From Dyadobacter chenwenxiniae (lineage in GTDB: Bacteria > Bacteroidota > Bacteroidia > Cytophagales > Spirosomataceae): a DNA stretch of 64,000 nucleotides. Position 1 is the stretch's first letter; the number at the start of each line of letters is the position of its first letter. This document shows positions 1 to 9,414 of the stretch, one piece after another. Below the pieces are notes generated by a model. It saw nothing but the letters and a program-made list of their open reading frames with translations, did not search any database and was not told where the DNA came from. A program made the translations under genes and the position numbers. The stretch is taken from assembly GCF_022869785.1 (NCBI RefSeq), contig NZ_CP094997.1, positions 2,976,001 through 3,040,000 of the forward strand, written 5' to 3'.

Positions 1-1
1 C

Positions 2-940
2 AGTCGCGCCAGCCAGGATCAAAGCACAACGGTCATGTGGCTGCACACATTCAGAAGATCGCTGACGTTGATCCTGCTCGGCATTTTCCTGCGTTCCATG
101 CATAGTGAGCAAACCAATTTCACATTCGAAGACACATTAACACAGATAGGCCTGGGTTACCCAATCCTGTTCGCGCTGGGCTTCACGGGCGAACGCACGC
201 AATGGGGTGCGCTGGGTGGAATTTTACTGGCGTATGGACTTGCGTTTGCATTGTACAGCCTGCCAGGACCTTATTTTGACTGGTCGGAAACGGGCAATGT
301 TGCCAACTGGGAGCATAATCTGAAAGGCTTTGCGGCACATTGGAATAAGAATACGAACATTGCCTGGGCATTTGACCGTTGGTTCCTTAATTTATTTCCA
401 AGACCGGAAGTATTCAAATTCAACGGAGGCGGATATAGCACATTGAGTTTTATTCCCACATTAGGGACAATGATTCTCGGGCTTATTGCCGGGAAATGGC
501 TAAAATCGGCAACTTCGTCGACCTGGCTTCTCAAACGCCTCGCTATCACCGCCGCAATTCTTGTGGCGCTTGCCCTGATCCTGAATTTCACCGGCGTTAA
601 TCCGATTGTGAAAAGAATCTGGACGCCTGCCTGGACGTTGTTCAGCGGCGGGATCTGTATGTTGTTTCTTGCCGGATTTTACTTCCTTGCGGATGTCAAT
701 CAACAGCAAAAGTTCTTTTTCCCGCTGATTGTCATTGGCACGAATTCCATTGTGGCGTATGTCATGGCGGAAACCATTGTCAGTTTTATCGACAGTTCTT
801 TCCGTATTAATGTGAGCCAGCATTATGACATGGTTTTTGGCCAGAGTTATCAGCCGCTGGTCCGTGGAGCCATTATATTGCTCGTGGAATGGGCCATCCT
901 TTACTGGCTTTACGTGCGAAAGATATTTATCAGGATCTAA
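2..940 (+). CDS. DUF5009 / NagX-like membrane acyltransferase, 5' end outside window
   Basis: The frame is open from the first bases of the window, so this is the C-terminal part (about 310 residues) of a larger gene. It is strongly hydrophobic with about eight membrane helices. It carries the family signature around NPIVKRIWTPAWTLFSGG near the C-terminus and a preserved LLGIFLRS motif near the window edge. Proteins of this group resemble heparan-alpha-glucosaminide N-acetyltransferase and are thought to move an acetyl group across the inner membrane onto amino sugars in glycan catabolism. Substrate is not inferable here. The end is clean, 38 bp before a glyoxalase-fold gene on the same strand. 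Confidence 0.75.
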   Translation, partial: SRASQDQSTTVMWLHTFRRSLTLILLGIFLRSMHSEQTNFTFEDTLTQIGLGYPILFALGFTGERTQWGALGGILLAYGLAFALYSLPGPYFDWSETGNVANWEHNLKGFAAHWNKNTNIAWAFDRWFLNLFPRPEVFKFNGGGYSTLSFIPTLGTMILGLIAGKWLKSATSSTWLLKRLAITAAILVALALILNFTGVNPIVKRIWTPAWTLFSGGICMLFLAGFYFLADVNQQQKFFFPLIVIGTNSIVAYVMAETIVSFIDSSFRINVSQHYDMVFGQSYQPLVRGAIILLVEWAILYWLYVRKIFIRI

Positions 941-978
941 AAATATGCGGCCTATATTTGACCTCAAAATTCATCGTC

Positions 979-1368
979 ATGCAACTACTTAAAGCCGTCC
1001 ACCACATTGCGATCATTTGTTCGGATTACGACAAATCGAAGCGCTTTTACACTGATATTCTGGGTTTTGAAATTGAAAGGGAGGTGTTTCGGGAAGAAAG
1101 GAATTCCTATAAACTTGATCTTTCACTGAATGGGCAATACATTATTGAGCTGTTTTCCTTCCCCGATCCGCCTAAGCGTCCTTCCAGGCCCGAATCTACC
1201 GGTTTGCGGCACATTGCCTTTCAGGTTGAGGACATTGAACTGGCTATTGCGCAGTTGCGGAAGAAAAATATTGTTACGGAGGCCGTGAGGGTAGATGAAT
1301 TTACCGGCAAAAAATTCACATTCTTTGCCGATCCTGATGACCTGCCAATTGAATTATATGAGATTTAA
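979..1368 (+). CDS. VOC-family glyoxalase-like protein (GloA2-type)
   Basis: 129 residues when started at the internal ATG (MQLLKAVHHIAI), which is the usual first beta strand of the vicinal oxygen chelate fold; a longer in-frame version from 889 would overlap the upstream gene by about 50 bp and adds no domain. The fold is complete: two beta-alpha-beta-beta-beta halves with metal ligand candidates in HHIAI, ELFSF, LRHIAF and the terminal PIELYE. The group includes glyoxalase I-like and uncharacterised SMU1112c-like proteins. Cytoplasmic. The exact substrate cannot be read from sequence. Confidence 0.8.
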   Translation: MQLLKAVHHIAIICSDYDKSKRFYTDILGFEIEREVFREERNSYKLDLSLNGQYIIELFSFPDPPKRPSRPESTGLRHIAFQVEDIELAIAQLRKKNIVTEAVRVDEFTGKKFTFFADPDDLPIELYEI

Positions 1369-1378
1369 ATCTTGCAGA

Positions 1379-1861
1379 TTAAGCTGCTGCAGTATATGCA
1401 ATCTTGTTTCGCTTTCCGACTTCAAGCTTGCATAACGACTCGTAAAATTCAGATATCCGGACCAGGTGTTCGTCCAGCATTTGTCTTGCCTCAGAGTCTT
1501 TATCTACGTAAGTTCGCAGCATTTTATAGAGTTGCAAAGTCGCCGCTTCCACCTTTTTCAAGCGGGTTGCGATTTCCTCTTTTTCTTCGACATCTTCCAG
1601 CATTTGCACGGCTGCTCTGGCCGTTATGTGATTGGTTTCGCCCAACTCTTTATCAGTGAGGAAACACTTAAAATAGTCGTATATCCATTTGATCTCCTTT
1701 TGGAACAACAAAGCGCTAACGTGCCCCTGGCTGAACATGCGTCGGCAAGAGCCCATGTTGTCCTTTTTCAATGCTTCTAAATAAATTAGTTCTCTGGTTT
1801 TCTGCTCGATCCACAATGCTCTGATTGCCTGAACGAAATCATTTTTTCCACTCTTTTCCAT
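1379..1861 (-). CDS. Hypothetical all-helical protein, 160 aa
   Basis: Started at MEKSGKNDFVQA because the upstream in-frame extension is hydrophobic and runs into intergenic sequence. The protein is charged, almost entirely helical, and organised as several long amphipathic helices that could form a four-helix bundle, reminiscent of ferritin-like PA2169/DUF2383-type proteins, but no iron-ligand pattern can be claimed. It converges on the glyoxalase-like gene with an 10-bp gap. I do not recognise a function. What supports it as a gene is its length, even composition and placement in an otherwise empty strand. Confidence 0.6.
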   Translation of the reverse strand: MEKSGKNDFVQAIRALWIEQKTRELIYLEALKKDNMGSCRRMFSQGHVSALLFQKEIKWIYDYFKCFLTDKELGETNHITARAAVQMLEDVEEKEEIATRLKKVEAATLQLYKMLRTYVDKDSEARQMLDEHLVRISEFYESLCKLEVGKRNKIAYTAAA

Positions 1862-2202
1862 AACCGACCTTTTAAGAACTACTTTGACACTATTTAATAA
1901 AAAAATTGTGCCCCAAATGCTTGAAAATGGCATTTATTGTTATTAAACCAAAGATTCATCCAAGAGTGCAAATCGGGATGGAAATAAACCATTGTTCCCG
2001 GAATGGACACATTACAAACGTTTGCATTGGGGTGATTGCGCCATACTTAAATCCCAGCCGGTGTGGACGGAACAGAACAAATCACCTGACGGAACGTTAT
2101 ATTTTTGATCTGTTGGGAAAGCGTCTAACTTTGCCGGCTTTACCAGCGTCCAACCGGCAGCTTCATGATGCCGGGAGCTCCTTAAAAATTCGATTAGTAA
2201 AC
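1862..2202. other. Intergenic region with divergent upstream sequences
   Basis: About 340 bp between a leftward unknown and a rightward lipoprotein isomerase. The rightward frame stays open back to 1906, but its translation there has no signal sequence or domain character, so I treat the segment as promoter and leader. No RNA gene, repeat or clear terminator was seen. Confidence 0.45.
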
Positions 2203-4497
2203 ATGCTTAAAATACAATACAACATTGCCTTGCTTGCGCTGCTGGCTGTAAGCTCCTGTAAAACAACTGCTCCTCCTCAACAAATAGTAGTAACCGAAAC
2301 GCCTGCATTACTGGAAATAGGAAATGAAAAATTTTCAACAGAGGATTATCAGGATTCATATAACAAAAACAAAAATGCTTCTGATTCAACGCGCGAATTA
2401 ACTCCTGAGGAATATTTTAATTTATATAAAGACTTAAAAATCAAGGTTCTGCATGCCAAAAGCGAGGGGAAGGATACAACGCAAGACTATAAAGAAGAAA
2501 TCACATCCTATCGCGAGCAGCTTGCTAAAAATCATCTGGTTGACAAGTCACTCGTCGAAAAGCTTTCCACTGAGGCCTATAACAGGCTAAAACAGGAAGT
2601 CAGGGCTTCCCATATCCTCATTGGCGTGTCGGAAGACGCTTCGCCTGCCGACACACTCGAAGCTTACCGGGCGGCAGTTGCGCTCCGGGGAAGATTGGAA
2701 GAAGGTAATGATTTCGGAGATCTGGCCGCTAAGTTTTCCAAGGATCCGGTTGCTTCCAGAACAAGAGGTGACCTGGGTTACTTCACTGCTTTTCAAACCC
2801 TGTACCCGATTGAAACCGCTGCCTACACATTGCCGGTCGGCAAAGTTTCTCAGCCTGTGCGCACGAAAGCGGGTTACCATCTGGTGAAGGTGACGGATCG
2901 TCGTTCAAACAGGGGAATGGTGCGGATTGCGCACATTATGGTGCAGCAGGATACCGCCGGAACTGCTGCACAAAAGGAATCTGCAAAAGCGCGGATTGAT
3001 GAGGCATATAGTCTGCTCGAAAGTGGCGAAGACTGGGAGGCCGTAGTGGAAAGCTTCTCAGATGATAAGCAATCGAGGAAAAACAAGGGGCTACTCCCCA
3101 TGTTCGGCATAGGACAAATGGTGCCCGAAATTGAAGACGCTGCTTTTGCTCTGACCAAAGTAAATGCGTATTCCAAACCTGTGCTGACGATTTACGGCTG
3201 GCACATTGTAAGGCTGGCTGAAAAACGCGCATTAGAACCTTACAGCGTTATGGCGCCCTCGCTGCGCAAAAAAGTTGTGACAGATTCAAGGGGGAAAATC
3301 CTGGAACAGGCAAACGCAAGACGGCTTCGGGAGAAATACAAGGTGCAGGAAAATGCAGCGGAGTGGAATGCCGTTGCGGCGCTGGGCGACAGCACCATTA
3401 AGTCCGGAAATTGGGATTATATGAGAGCCGTGTCAACAGATTGGGCCTCTGCTGCGTTATTTAAGATTGAGGAGCAATCATACGACGCACTAAGCTTTTT
3501 GAATTATGTAAAAAGAAAGCAGCAGGCCAAATCGAAAGACGCATCGGCAGCGGTTGTTTTTCGCAAATATTACAATGATTATCTGACCGAAAGTCTGGCA
3601 GATTACGAAAAGGAACATTTAGAGGAAACCAATGCCGAATTCCGCAGTGTAATGAGTGAGATCAAAGAAGGCGTGTTGCTTTCGCAGGTGATGGAAGAGC
3701 AGGTTTGGGGACGCTCTCTTACGGATTCGACGGGTCAGAAAGCATTTTATGACCGGAATAAAGAGCGTTATAACTTCCCTGAACGCGCTCTGGCCACGAT
3801 CGTTTCCGCAAAGGACACGCAGACAGTCAATGCGATCAAGAGAACCTTGGCGCAAAGCCCATATAAGCTGGAAAGGAGATCGAAGGAAATTCTGTTTGGT
3901 GCCAACGCAACGGAAGTTGAGAATGAGCAACTTGATGCGCTAACGGACGTTTATATTGTAATGGAAAAGAATCCTGATTACATTGTAGAAATCGCAGGTT
4001 ACAGATCGCCCGACGAAAGTGAGATTACATCCGCCAACCGGATTCGGAACGTGGTAAAATATTTAAATGGCAGGAACATCCCGATTTTGAGGATCATCGA
4101 AAAAGATTATGGATCATTCAGGCAGGCTGCTGAGGCGGACCGGAACCGGCGCGTGAGCTTCCAGTTTTACAGCCAGTCGAAAAGCGATGTCGAAAAAATT
4201 TACAATGCCGATAAGCCCGACGCCGTTATGATCCGGGATGGATATTTTACCAAAGAAAACCCTTTGTTTACCAAATTTAAATGGCAGACAGGCGAACAAA
4301 CGGTGACGGATAACAATATGGTTTTCTGGACATCTGTACAAAAAATTGATCCTGCACGCAGCAAGACATTCGCCGAAGCAAGGGGCAGCGTGATTAATGA
4401 TTACCAAAAAGAACTTGAAAAGCAACTGATAAGCCGGTTGCAGGAAAAATTCCCTGTAAAAGTGAACGCACAAGAATTAGAAAAAATTAAGCGTTAA
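2203..4497 (+). CDS. PpiC-type peptidyl-prolyl isomerase lipoprotein
   Basis: 764 residues from ATG 2203. The N-terminus is a lipoprotein signal: hydrophobic run then LLAVSSC, with Cys19 the likely lipidated residue, which decides the start over the longer open frame from 1906. Two parvulin domains follow, roughly residues 130-240 (starting VRASHILIG, ending GYHLVKV) and 245-340 (RIAHIMVQQ to GWHIVRL). The remaining half is a charged helical and beta region without recognised catalytic parts. Role inferred: periplasmic folding of outer-membrane proteins together with the next gene, another parvulin. Neighbouring order (two isomerases, then MoxR) suggests an envelope-biogenesis cluster. Confidence 0.85.
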   Translation: MLKIQYNIALLALLAVSSCKTTAPPQQIVVTETPALLEIGNEKFSTEDYQDSYNKNKNASDSTRELTPEEYFNLYKDLKIKVLHAKSEGKDTTQDYKEEITSYREQLAKNHLVDKSLVEKLSTEAYNRLKQEVRASHILIGVSEDASPADTLEAYRAAVALRGRLEEGNDFGDLAAKFSKDPVASRTRGDLGYFTAFQTLYPIETAAYTLPVGKVSQPVRTKAGYHLVKVTDRRSNRGMVRIAHIMVQQDTAGTAAQKESAKARIDEAYSLLESGEDWEAVVESFSDDKQSRKNKGLLPMFGIGQMVPEIEDAAFALTKVNAYSKPVLTIYGWHIVRLAEKRALEPYSVMAPSLRKKVVTDSRGKILEQANARRLREKYKVQENAAEWNAVAALGDSTIKSGNWDYMRAVSTDWASAALFKIEEQSYDALSFLNYVKRKQQAKSKDASAAVVFRKYYNDYLTESLADYEKEHLEETNAEFRSVMSEIKEGVLLSQVMEEQVWGRSLTDSTGQKAFYDRNKERYNFPERALATIVSAKDTQTVNAIKRTLAQSPYKLERRSKEILFGANATEVENEQLDALTDVYIVMEKNPDYIVEIAGYRSPDESEITSANRIRNVVKYLNGRNIPILRIIEKDYGSFRQAAEADRNRRVSFQFYSQSKSDVEKIYNADKPDAVMIRDGYFTKENPLFTKFKWQTGEQTVTDNNMVFWTSVQKIDPARSKTFAEARGSVINDYQKELEKQLISRLQEKFPVKVNAQELEKIKR

Positions 4498-4578
4498 ACG
4501 TATTTTAGCATTTCGTAAACCGTATTTGCTGGCAAAACCACAGTAACCCGAACAGATAAAGGAGAATCAAATAGACGT

Positions 4579-5952
4579 ATGAAAATAAATAAAGTAACGG
4601 CGCCCGGTCTGATTGCAGTTTTTTCACTGTTTTTCAGCATCATTAGTTTCGGACAGGGCCAGCAAGGAATAAGCATTGATAAGATCATTGCCAGGGTTGA
4701 TAATCACTACATTTTAAACTCCGAACTGGAGGAAATGTACAATCAGTATAAAGCAGAGGGCCGCGCAGCACCTGAAAAATGCCAGCTTCTGGAATCCCTC
4801 ATCATTAATAAAATGCTTTTGGCCAAAGCTGAGATTGACTCCGTTGTCGTGGAAGACAAAGAAGTGGATGGCGAACTGGATGCCAAAATGGGCTATATGG
4901 TCCAGCGTTTCGGTTCGGAAAAGAACATTGTGGAAGCGTACGGAAAAAGCATAGAAAACCTGAAAAGCGAACTTCGCACGCAGGTTAAGGAGCAGAAAAT
5001 CGTAGAAAAAATGCAGCGGACCATTTCCGGCAATGTAAAAATCACGCCAAGTGAAGTGCGCAAGTTTTTCAATTCCATTCCAAAAGACAGTCTTCCCTAC
5101 ATTCCTTCCGAAGTGGAAATTGGGCACATTGTCAAATTAGGAACGGTAACCCGCGAGCAAAAAGATAAATTAAGACAACAATTGCTCGAACTGAAGCAGC
5201 GTGCCGAAAAAGGCGAAGATTTTGCGACATTAGCACAGATTTACTCGGAAGACCTTGGTTCGGCGAAAAATGGCGGTGACCTGAATTTTGCAAAACGTGG
5301 CGCAATGGTGCCTGAGTTCGAAGGAGCAGCATTGGCATTGAAGCCCGGTGAAATGTCAGATGTTATTGAATCGCAATTTGGTTTCCACTTGATTAAACTG
5401 ATTGAAACGCGTGGTGCAGAATATCATGCAAGACACATCCTGCTTAGGCCCGATTATAATAAAGGAACGGACATGACCTCGGCCATCCGCGCACTGGACA
5501 GCCTTAGGAATCTAATTGAAATCAACACATTGAAATTTGCGAAAGCAGCACTCGACAACTCGGAAGATAAGGAAACCGCTGAATCCGGAGGCTTAATCAT
5601 GGACAGAAATACGGGCATAGCCCGCCTCACCCTGGATGCCTCTATGGACCCGGCATTGTATTTTGCTATTGACACGATGAAAGTCGGTGACCTGAGCAAG
5701 CCGGTGGCCTATCGGACAGAAGACGGAAGAAGCGCGATGCGTATCATCTGGTATAAAAGCAAATCAGAGCCGCACACAGCCAACCTGCGCGACGATTACG
5801 AAAAACTCTCTCAGATCGTGCTCAGCAACAAACGAAACAATGCATTGGAAGAATGGTTTAAAAAAGCGCAGGGTGACGTTTTCATCAGCATTGAACCCGA
5901 ATATAAGGATTGCAAAGTGCTCGGTTTAGAGGCTTTGGCAAACGATATTTAG
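4579..5952 (+). CDS. SurA-like periplasmic peptidyl-prolyl isomerase
   Basis: 457 residues. A cleavable signal peptide (about residues 1-25, ending near SFGQGQQ) precedes a SurA N-terminal chaperone region with the typical IIARVDNHYILNSELE start at residues 33-50. A clear parvulin domain lies at about 175-275 (VEIGHIVKL, then FGFHLIKL), followed by a second degenerate parvulin module beginning ARHILLRPD. An AAAGGAG sequence sits about 13 bases upstream of the start. SurA-type proteins escort outer-membrane beta-barrels through the periplasm. Separated by 81 bp from the preceding lipoprotein isomerase and probably co-transcribed with it. Confidence 0.88.
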   Translation: MKINKVTAPGLIAVFSLFFSIISFGQGQQGISIDKIIARVDNHYILNSELEEMYNQYKAEGRAAPEKCQLLESLIINKMLLAKAEIDSVVVEDKEVDGELDAKMGYMVQRFGSEKNIVEAYGKSIENLKSELRTQVKEQKIVEKMQRTISGNVKITPSEVRKFFNSIPKDSLPYIPSEVEIGHIVKLGTVTREQKDKLRQQLLELKQRAEKGEDFATLAQIYSEDLGSAKNGGDLNFAKRGAMVPEFEGAALALKPGEMSDVIESQFGFHLIKLIETRGAEYHARHILLRPDYNKGTDMTSAIRALDSLRNLIEINTLKFAKAALDNSEDKETAESGGLIMDRNTGIARLTLDASMDPALYFAIDTMKVGDLSKPVAYRTEDGRSAMRIIWYKSKSEPHTANLRDDYEKLSQIVLSNKRNNALEEWFKKAQGDVFISIEPEYKDCKVLGLEALANDI

Positions 5953-6006
5953 CTTTTTTAAGAGATTATTGCGGTTAAAGGAGTTGAAAATTTAATCCTA
6001 CAAATT

Positions 6007-6969
6007 GTGAAGTATTCATCGGACGTTGAAGCTGCCGAAGCTATGAAAGTAGCTTACGATAAAATCCGGAGTGAGATTGGAAATGTGATTATCGGACAGG
6101 ATGAGGTTGTAAAAGGGTTGCTTACCGCTATTTTTTGCCAGGGCCACTGCCTGTTGGTAGGCGTTCCCGGGTTAGCCAAAACGCTTCTTATCCAGACCAT
6201 TGCATCTTCTCTCGACTTGAATTTCAACCGGATCCAGTTCACGCCCGACTTAATGCCGTCGGACATTCTCGGCTCGGAGACATTGGACCAGAACCGTAAC
6301 TTTAAATTCATCAAAGGGCCTGTTTTCGCAAACATTATCCTGGCCGATGAGATTAACCGGACACCGCCGAAAACGCAATCCGCACTTTTGGAAGCGATGC
6401 AGGAGTATTCCGTGACCATTGCCGGTGCTAAACACACATTAGAGCGTCCATTCTTTGTTTTGGCCACGCAAAATCCGATTGAACAGGAAGGGACCTATCC
6501 CCTGCCCGAAGCCCAGCTTGACCGTTTCATGTTTATGATCCAGCTGGATTATCCTTCCTATGCAGAGGAAGTAAATATTGTTAAGAATACAACCAACGAC
6601 GTTCGTTACCAGGTTCAAAAAGTCGTTTCTGCCGAGGAGATCATGGATTTCCAACATTTGGTAAGGCGCGTCCCGGTAACCGATCACGTGATCGAATACG
6701 CGGTAAAGCTGGTTCACAAAACCAGGCCTGCCGCCGGTCTGGCTGTAAAAGACACCAATGATTATCTCGAGTGGGGCGCCGGCCCGCGGGCTTCACAGGC
6801 GCTTATCCTGGCTGCAAAATGTAATGCATTACTATCGGGAAAATATTCTCCCGACATTGAAGATGTGAAAGCAGTAGCATTGCCTGTGTTACGCCACAGA
6901 ATTATCCGGAATTTCAAAGCGGAGGCCGAAGGAATTTCAGTGGATGACCTTATTGCTCGTCTTGTCTGA
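6007..6969 (+). CDS. MoxR-family AAA+ ATPase
   Basis: 320 residues; GTG start at 6007, with ATG 6043 as an alternative. Motifs: Walker A GVPGLAKT, Walker B ILADEINR, sensor 1 ATQNP, and the AAA lid with the GPRASQAL signature. Length and motifs match the MoxR family, cytoplasmic AAA+ chaperones that often act with von Willebrand A or DUF58 partners. None of those partners lies next to it here; instead it follows two SurA/PpiC isomerases and precedes an aldehyde dehydrogenase by 12 bp. Role therefore open beyond ATP-driven remodelling. Confidence 0.9.
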   Translation: MKYSSDVEAAEAMKVAYDKIRSEIGNVIIGQDEVVKGLLTAIFCQGHCLLVGVPGLAKTLLIQTIASSLDLNFNRIQFTPDLMPSDILGSETLDQNRNFKFIKGPVFANIILADEINRTPPKTQSALLEAMQEYSVTIAGAKHTLERPFFVLATQNPIEQEGTYPLPEAQLDRFMFMIQLDYPSYAEEVNIVKNTTNDVRYQVQKVVSAEEIMDFQHLVRRVPVTDHVIEYAVKLVHKTRPAAGLAVKDTNDYLEWGAGPRASQALILAAKCNALLSGKYSPDIEDVKAVALPVLRHRIIRNFKAEAEGISVDDLIARLV

Positions 6970-6981
6970 CACAATCAAACT

Positions 6982-8571
6982 ATGGAGATCAAAGGTAAAA
7001 ATTACATTGGCTACTCACTTTCCAGCCAGGGCGATCGCACATTTCAATCTTACGTGCCCGCAAAAGATGCATTTCTTCCTGAAACTTTTCATACAGCGAC
7101 AAATGATGAAGTTCATCAGACGATGACCCTTGCCAGCAAGGCTTTTGCAGAATATGCAAAAATCCCTGCTATTAGAAGGGCCGATTTTCTGATCGCTATA
7201 ACAGAAGAAATCCTGGCGATTGGTGACATTTTGCTCGAAAGGGCCAGTCTGGAAACCGGCCTGCCCTTTGCACGCCTGCAAGGCGAGCGCGCACGCACGA
7301 TCAACCAGCTTACCCAATTCGCGGAACTGCTTTGTGAAGGATCATGGGTAGACGCATCTATCGACACTGCCCTACCCGATCGTCAGCCTGTCCCCAAGCC
7401 CGACATTCGCAAGATGCTCGTCCCTATTGGCCCGGTCATTATTTTTGGCTCGAGTAATTTTCCGTTTGCCTATTCTGTGGCTGGCGTGGATACCGGTCCG
7501 GCTTTGGCAGCAGGAAATCCGGTTGTTGTAAAGGCGCACGCCGCACATCCCGGCGTAAGTGATCTTACGGCGCAGGCGATTGTAAAGGCCGCGCAAAGGA
7601 CAGGAATGCCGGACGGCGTTTTCTCTATGCTATACGATGATGGTTTTGAAGTAGGAACCGCTTTGGTGAAGCATCCGGCAAGCAAAGCCGTTGGTTTTAC
7701 CGGCTCGATGAAAGGCGGAATGGCCCTTTTCAAAATGGCGCAGGAACGTGACGAACCCATTGCTGTTTTTGCAGAGATGGGCAGCGTTAACCCGATTGTT
7801 GTTCTGCCGGAATATCTGGAAAACAATGCCTTGGAGCTCGGAAAAACGCTTGCTGGCTCGGTAAGCCTCGGTGCGGGGCAGTTTTGCACCAATCCCGGAC
7901 TTGTATTTGTGACCAAAACGCAGGGTCTGATTACATTCACAGACTCCTACAAAAATGAAATCCTGACAACCACTTCCGCTACAATGTTAACTGCGGGCAT
8001 ATGCAAAAATTATTACAAGCTCCGTGATCATGCCTTTGAGCAGCAAGATGTAAATATATTGGCTGTTTCGGCGCAGATGTCTGGTGAGGAAAATCAGGCG
8101 CAGGCATCTATTGCAACCGTTTCCGGCAAAAGTTTTATTGCAAATCCTAAATTACATGAAGAGGTTTTCGGGCCGTTCTCGCTGCTTGTTATTTGTGAGG
8201 ATACAAATGAAATGCTCGAAGCCATTGCTCACCTGAAAGGACAGTTAACCTGCTCACTCATGGCTGAGGAAAGTGAGGTTAACACAAATAAGGACATAGT
8301 CGACAAGCTCTCGCAGATTTCCGGTCGATTTATTCTGAATGGTGTTCCCACGGGTGTGGAAGTCTGCCCTTCCATGCATCACGGCGGACCGTTTCCGGCT
8401 ACGGCGGACGCCAAATTCACATCGGTCGGCCGACATTCTATTCTGCGTTTTGTTAGACCGCAATCGTTCCAGGGCTGGCCGGATACGCTTTTACCGGATG
8501 AGTTGAAGAACAGCAATCCGCTGGGTATTTTCCGTTTGGTCAATAATCAATTCAGTAAGGACGCGATTTAA
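6982..8571 (+). CDS. Alpha-ketoglutaric semialdehyde dehydrogenase (2,5-dioxovalerate dehydrogenase)
   Basis: 529 residues, the usual length of this NADP-linked aldehyde dehydrogenase subgroup. Diagnostic blocks: FGSSNFPFAYSVAGVDT in the cofactor domain, catalytic Glu265 in FAEMGSVNP, catalytic Cys302 in GAGQFCTNPG, and the C-terminal HHGGPFPATAD. It oxidises alpha-ketoglutaric semialdehyde to 2-oxoglutarate in non-phosphorylating sugar acid (arabinose, glucarate) or hydroxyproline catabolism. No other pathway gene is adjacent, so which sugar is used is not visible. Its end overlaps the truA stop by 4 bp on the opposite strand. Confidence 0.88.
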   Translation: MEIKGKNYIGYSLSSQGDRTFQSYVPAKDAFLPETFHTATNDEVHQTMTLASKAFAEYAKIPAIRRADFLIAITEEILAIGDILLERASLETGLPFARLQGERARTINQLTQFAELLCEGSWVDASIDTALPDRQPVPKPDIRKMLVPIGPVIIFGSSNFPFAYSVAGVDTGPALAAGNPVVVKAHAAHPGVSDLTAQAIVKAAQRTGMPDGVFSMLYDDGFEVGTALVKHPASKAVGFTGSMKGGMALFKMAQERDEPIAVFAEMGSVNPIVVLPEYLENNALELGKTLAGSVSLGAGQFCTNPGLVFVTKTQGLITFTDSYKNEILTTTSATMLTAGICKNYYKLRDHAFEQQDVNILAVSAQMSGEENQAQASIATVSGKSFIANPKLHEEVFGPFSLLVICEDTNEMLEAIAHLKGQLTCSLMAEESEVNTNKDIVDKLSQISGRFILNGVPTGVEVCPSMHHGGPFPATADAKFTSVGRHSILRFVRPQSFQGWPDTLLPDELKNSNPLGIFRLVNNQFSKDAI

Positions 8572-9305
8572 ATAAAATCATATCCTACTTCTACGAGAAA
8601 AAGGCCTTCGGCCGGAGCTTGGGCGCCAGCAACTTTCCTGTTTTTTGCAAGGATAACCCGTTCAAAATCAGCGACTGTCCTTTTACCTTTTCCTACTTCC
8701 AGCAGCGTCCCTACCAACGCTCTGACCATTCCACGCAGAAAACGATTAGCGCGGATGTGAAAAACCAGCATGTCTTCCGAATCAATCCAAACGGCCTCGG
8801 TAATGGTGCATCGGAAATTATTGACTTGTGTATGGATCTTGCTAAAACTTTCAAAATCATTGAATGTCAAAAGCAATGCGGCAGCTTCGTTCATTAACTC
8901 CACATTCAGGTCAGCTTTTAGAAAGTAAGCCAATTCTGTCAGAAACGGGTTTTTCCGCTTGGTAATACGGTATTCGTATTTGCGGTGTGTGGCTGCAAAT
9001 CTCGAATTGATGTTTTCGGAGACTGGAATGATCCTGCGCACAGCAATGTCCCTGGGAATGAGCCCATTGAGTTTGTAAATCAGCAGTTCAAAGTCTTCAA
9101 TCTGATTTTCTAAATCAAAATGCGCAAATTGTTGTTCTGCATGTACGCCCGTGTCTGTCCTGCTGCTGCCTGTAATTTCAATCGGTAGCCGAAGGACTTT
9201 CGCGAGCGCTTCTTCCAGGACCTGCTGGACGCCCAATGCATTGTTTTGTTTTTGCCAGCCGTTGTAGGCAGTTCCTTTATAGCTGAATTCGAGAAAATAG
9301 CGCAT
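8568..9305 (-). CDS. truA: tRNA pseudouridine(38-40) synthase TruA
   Basis: 245 residues from the ATG at 9305 (MRYFLEFSYKGTAYNGWQ), the canonical TruA beginning; the longer open frame upstream overlaps glnS regulatory sequence and is not needed. The catalytic aspartate is Asp51 in GSSRTDTGVHA. The C-terminal RFLRGMVRALVGTLLEVG block is also typical. Converts uridines at positions 38-40 of the tRNA anticodon arm to pseudouridine. Divergent from glnS across about 110 bp. Confidence 0.95.
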   Translation of the reverse strand: MRYFLEFSYKGTAYNGWQKQNNALGVQQVLEEALAKVLRLPIEITGSSRTDTGVHAEQQFAHFDLENQIEDFELLIYKLNGLIPRDIAVRRIIPVSENINSRFAATHRKYEYRITKRKNPFLTELAYFLKADLNVELMNEAAALLLTFNDFESFSKIHTQVNNFRCTITEAVWIDSEDMLVFHIRANRFLRGMVRALVGTLLEVGKGKRTVADFERVILAKNRKVAGAQAPAEGLFLVEVGYDFI

Positions 9306-9414
9306 TTTGCAAAAGTAACGGAAACCGGCCGGATTTGCGATTTGCCGCAGTTCATTGCTGGTTTTGTTGGGAAGAAGGTTAACTTTGAAAATCGAAAAAT
9401 ATTTCCATTTTAGT

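Noticed and set aside
500..967. Leftward 155-residue frame
   Set aside because: Antisense to the DUF5009 gene; no domain character.
1906..2202. N-terminal extension of the PpiC lipoprotein
   Set aside because: Would bury the lipoprotein signal at residue 100 and overlap the opposing gene's upstream region.
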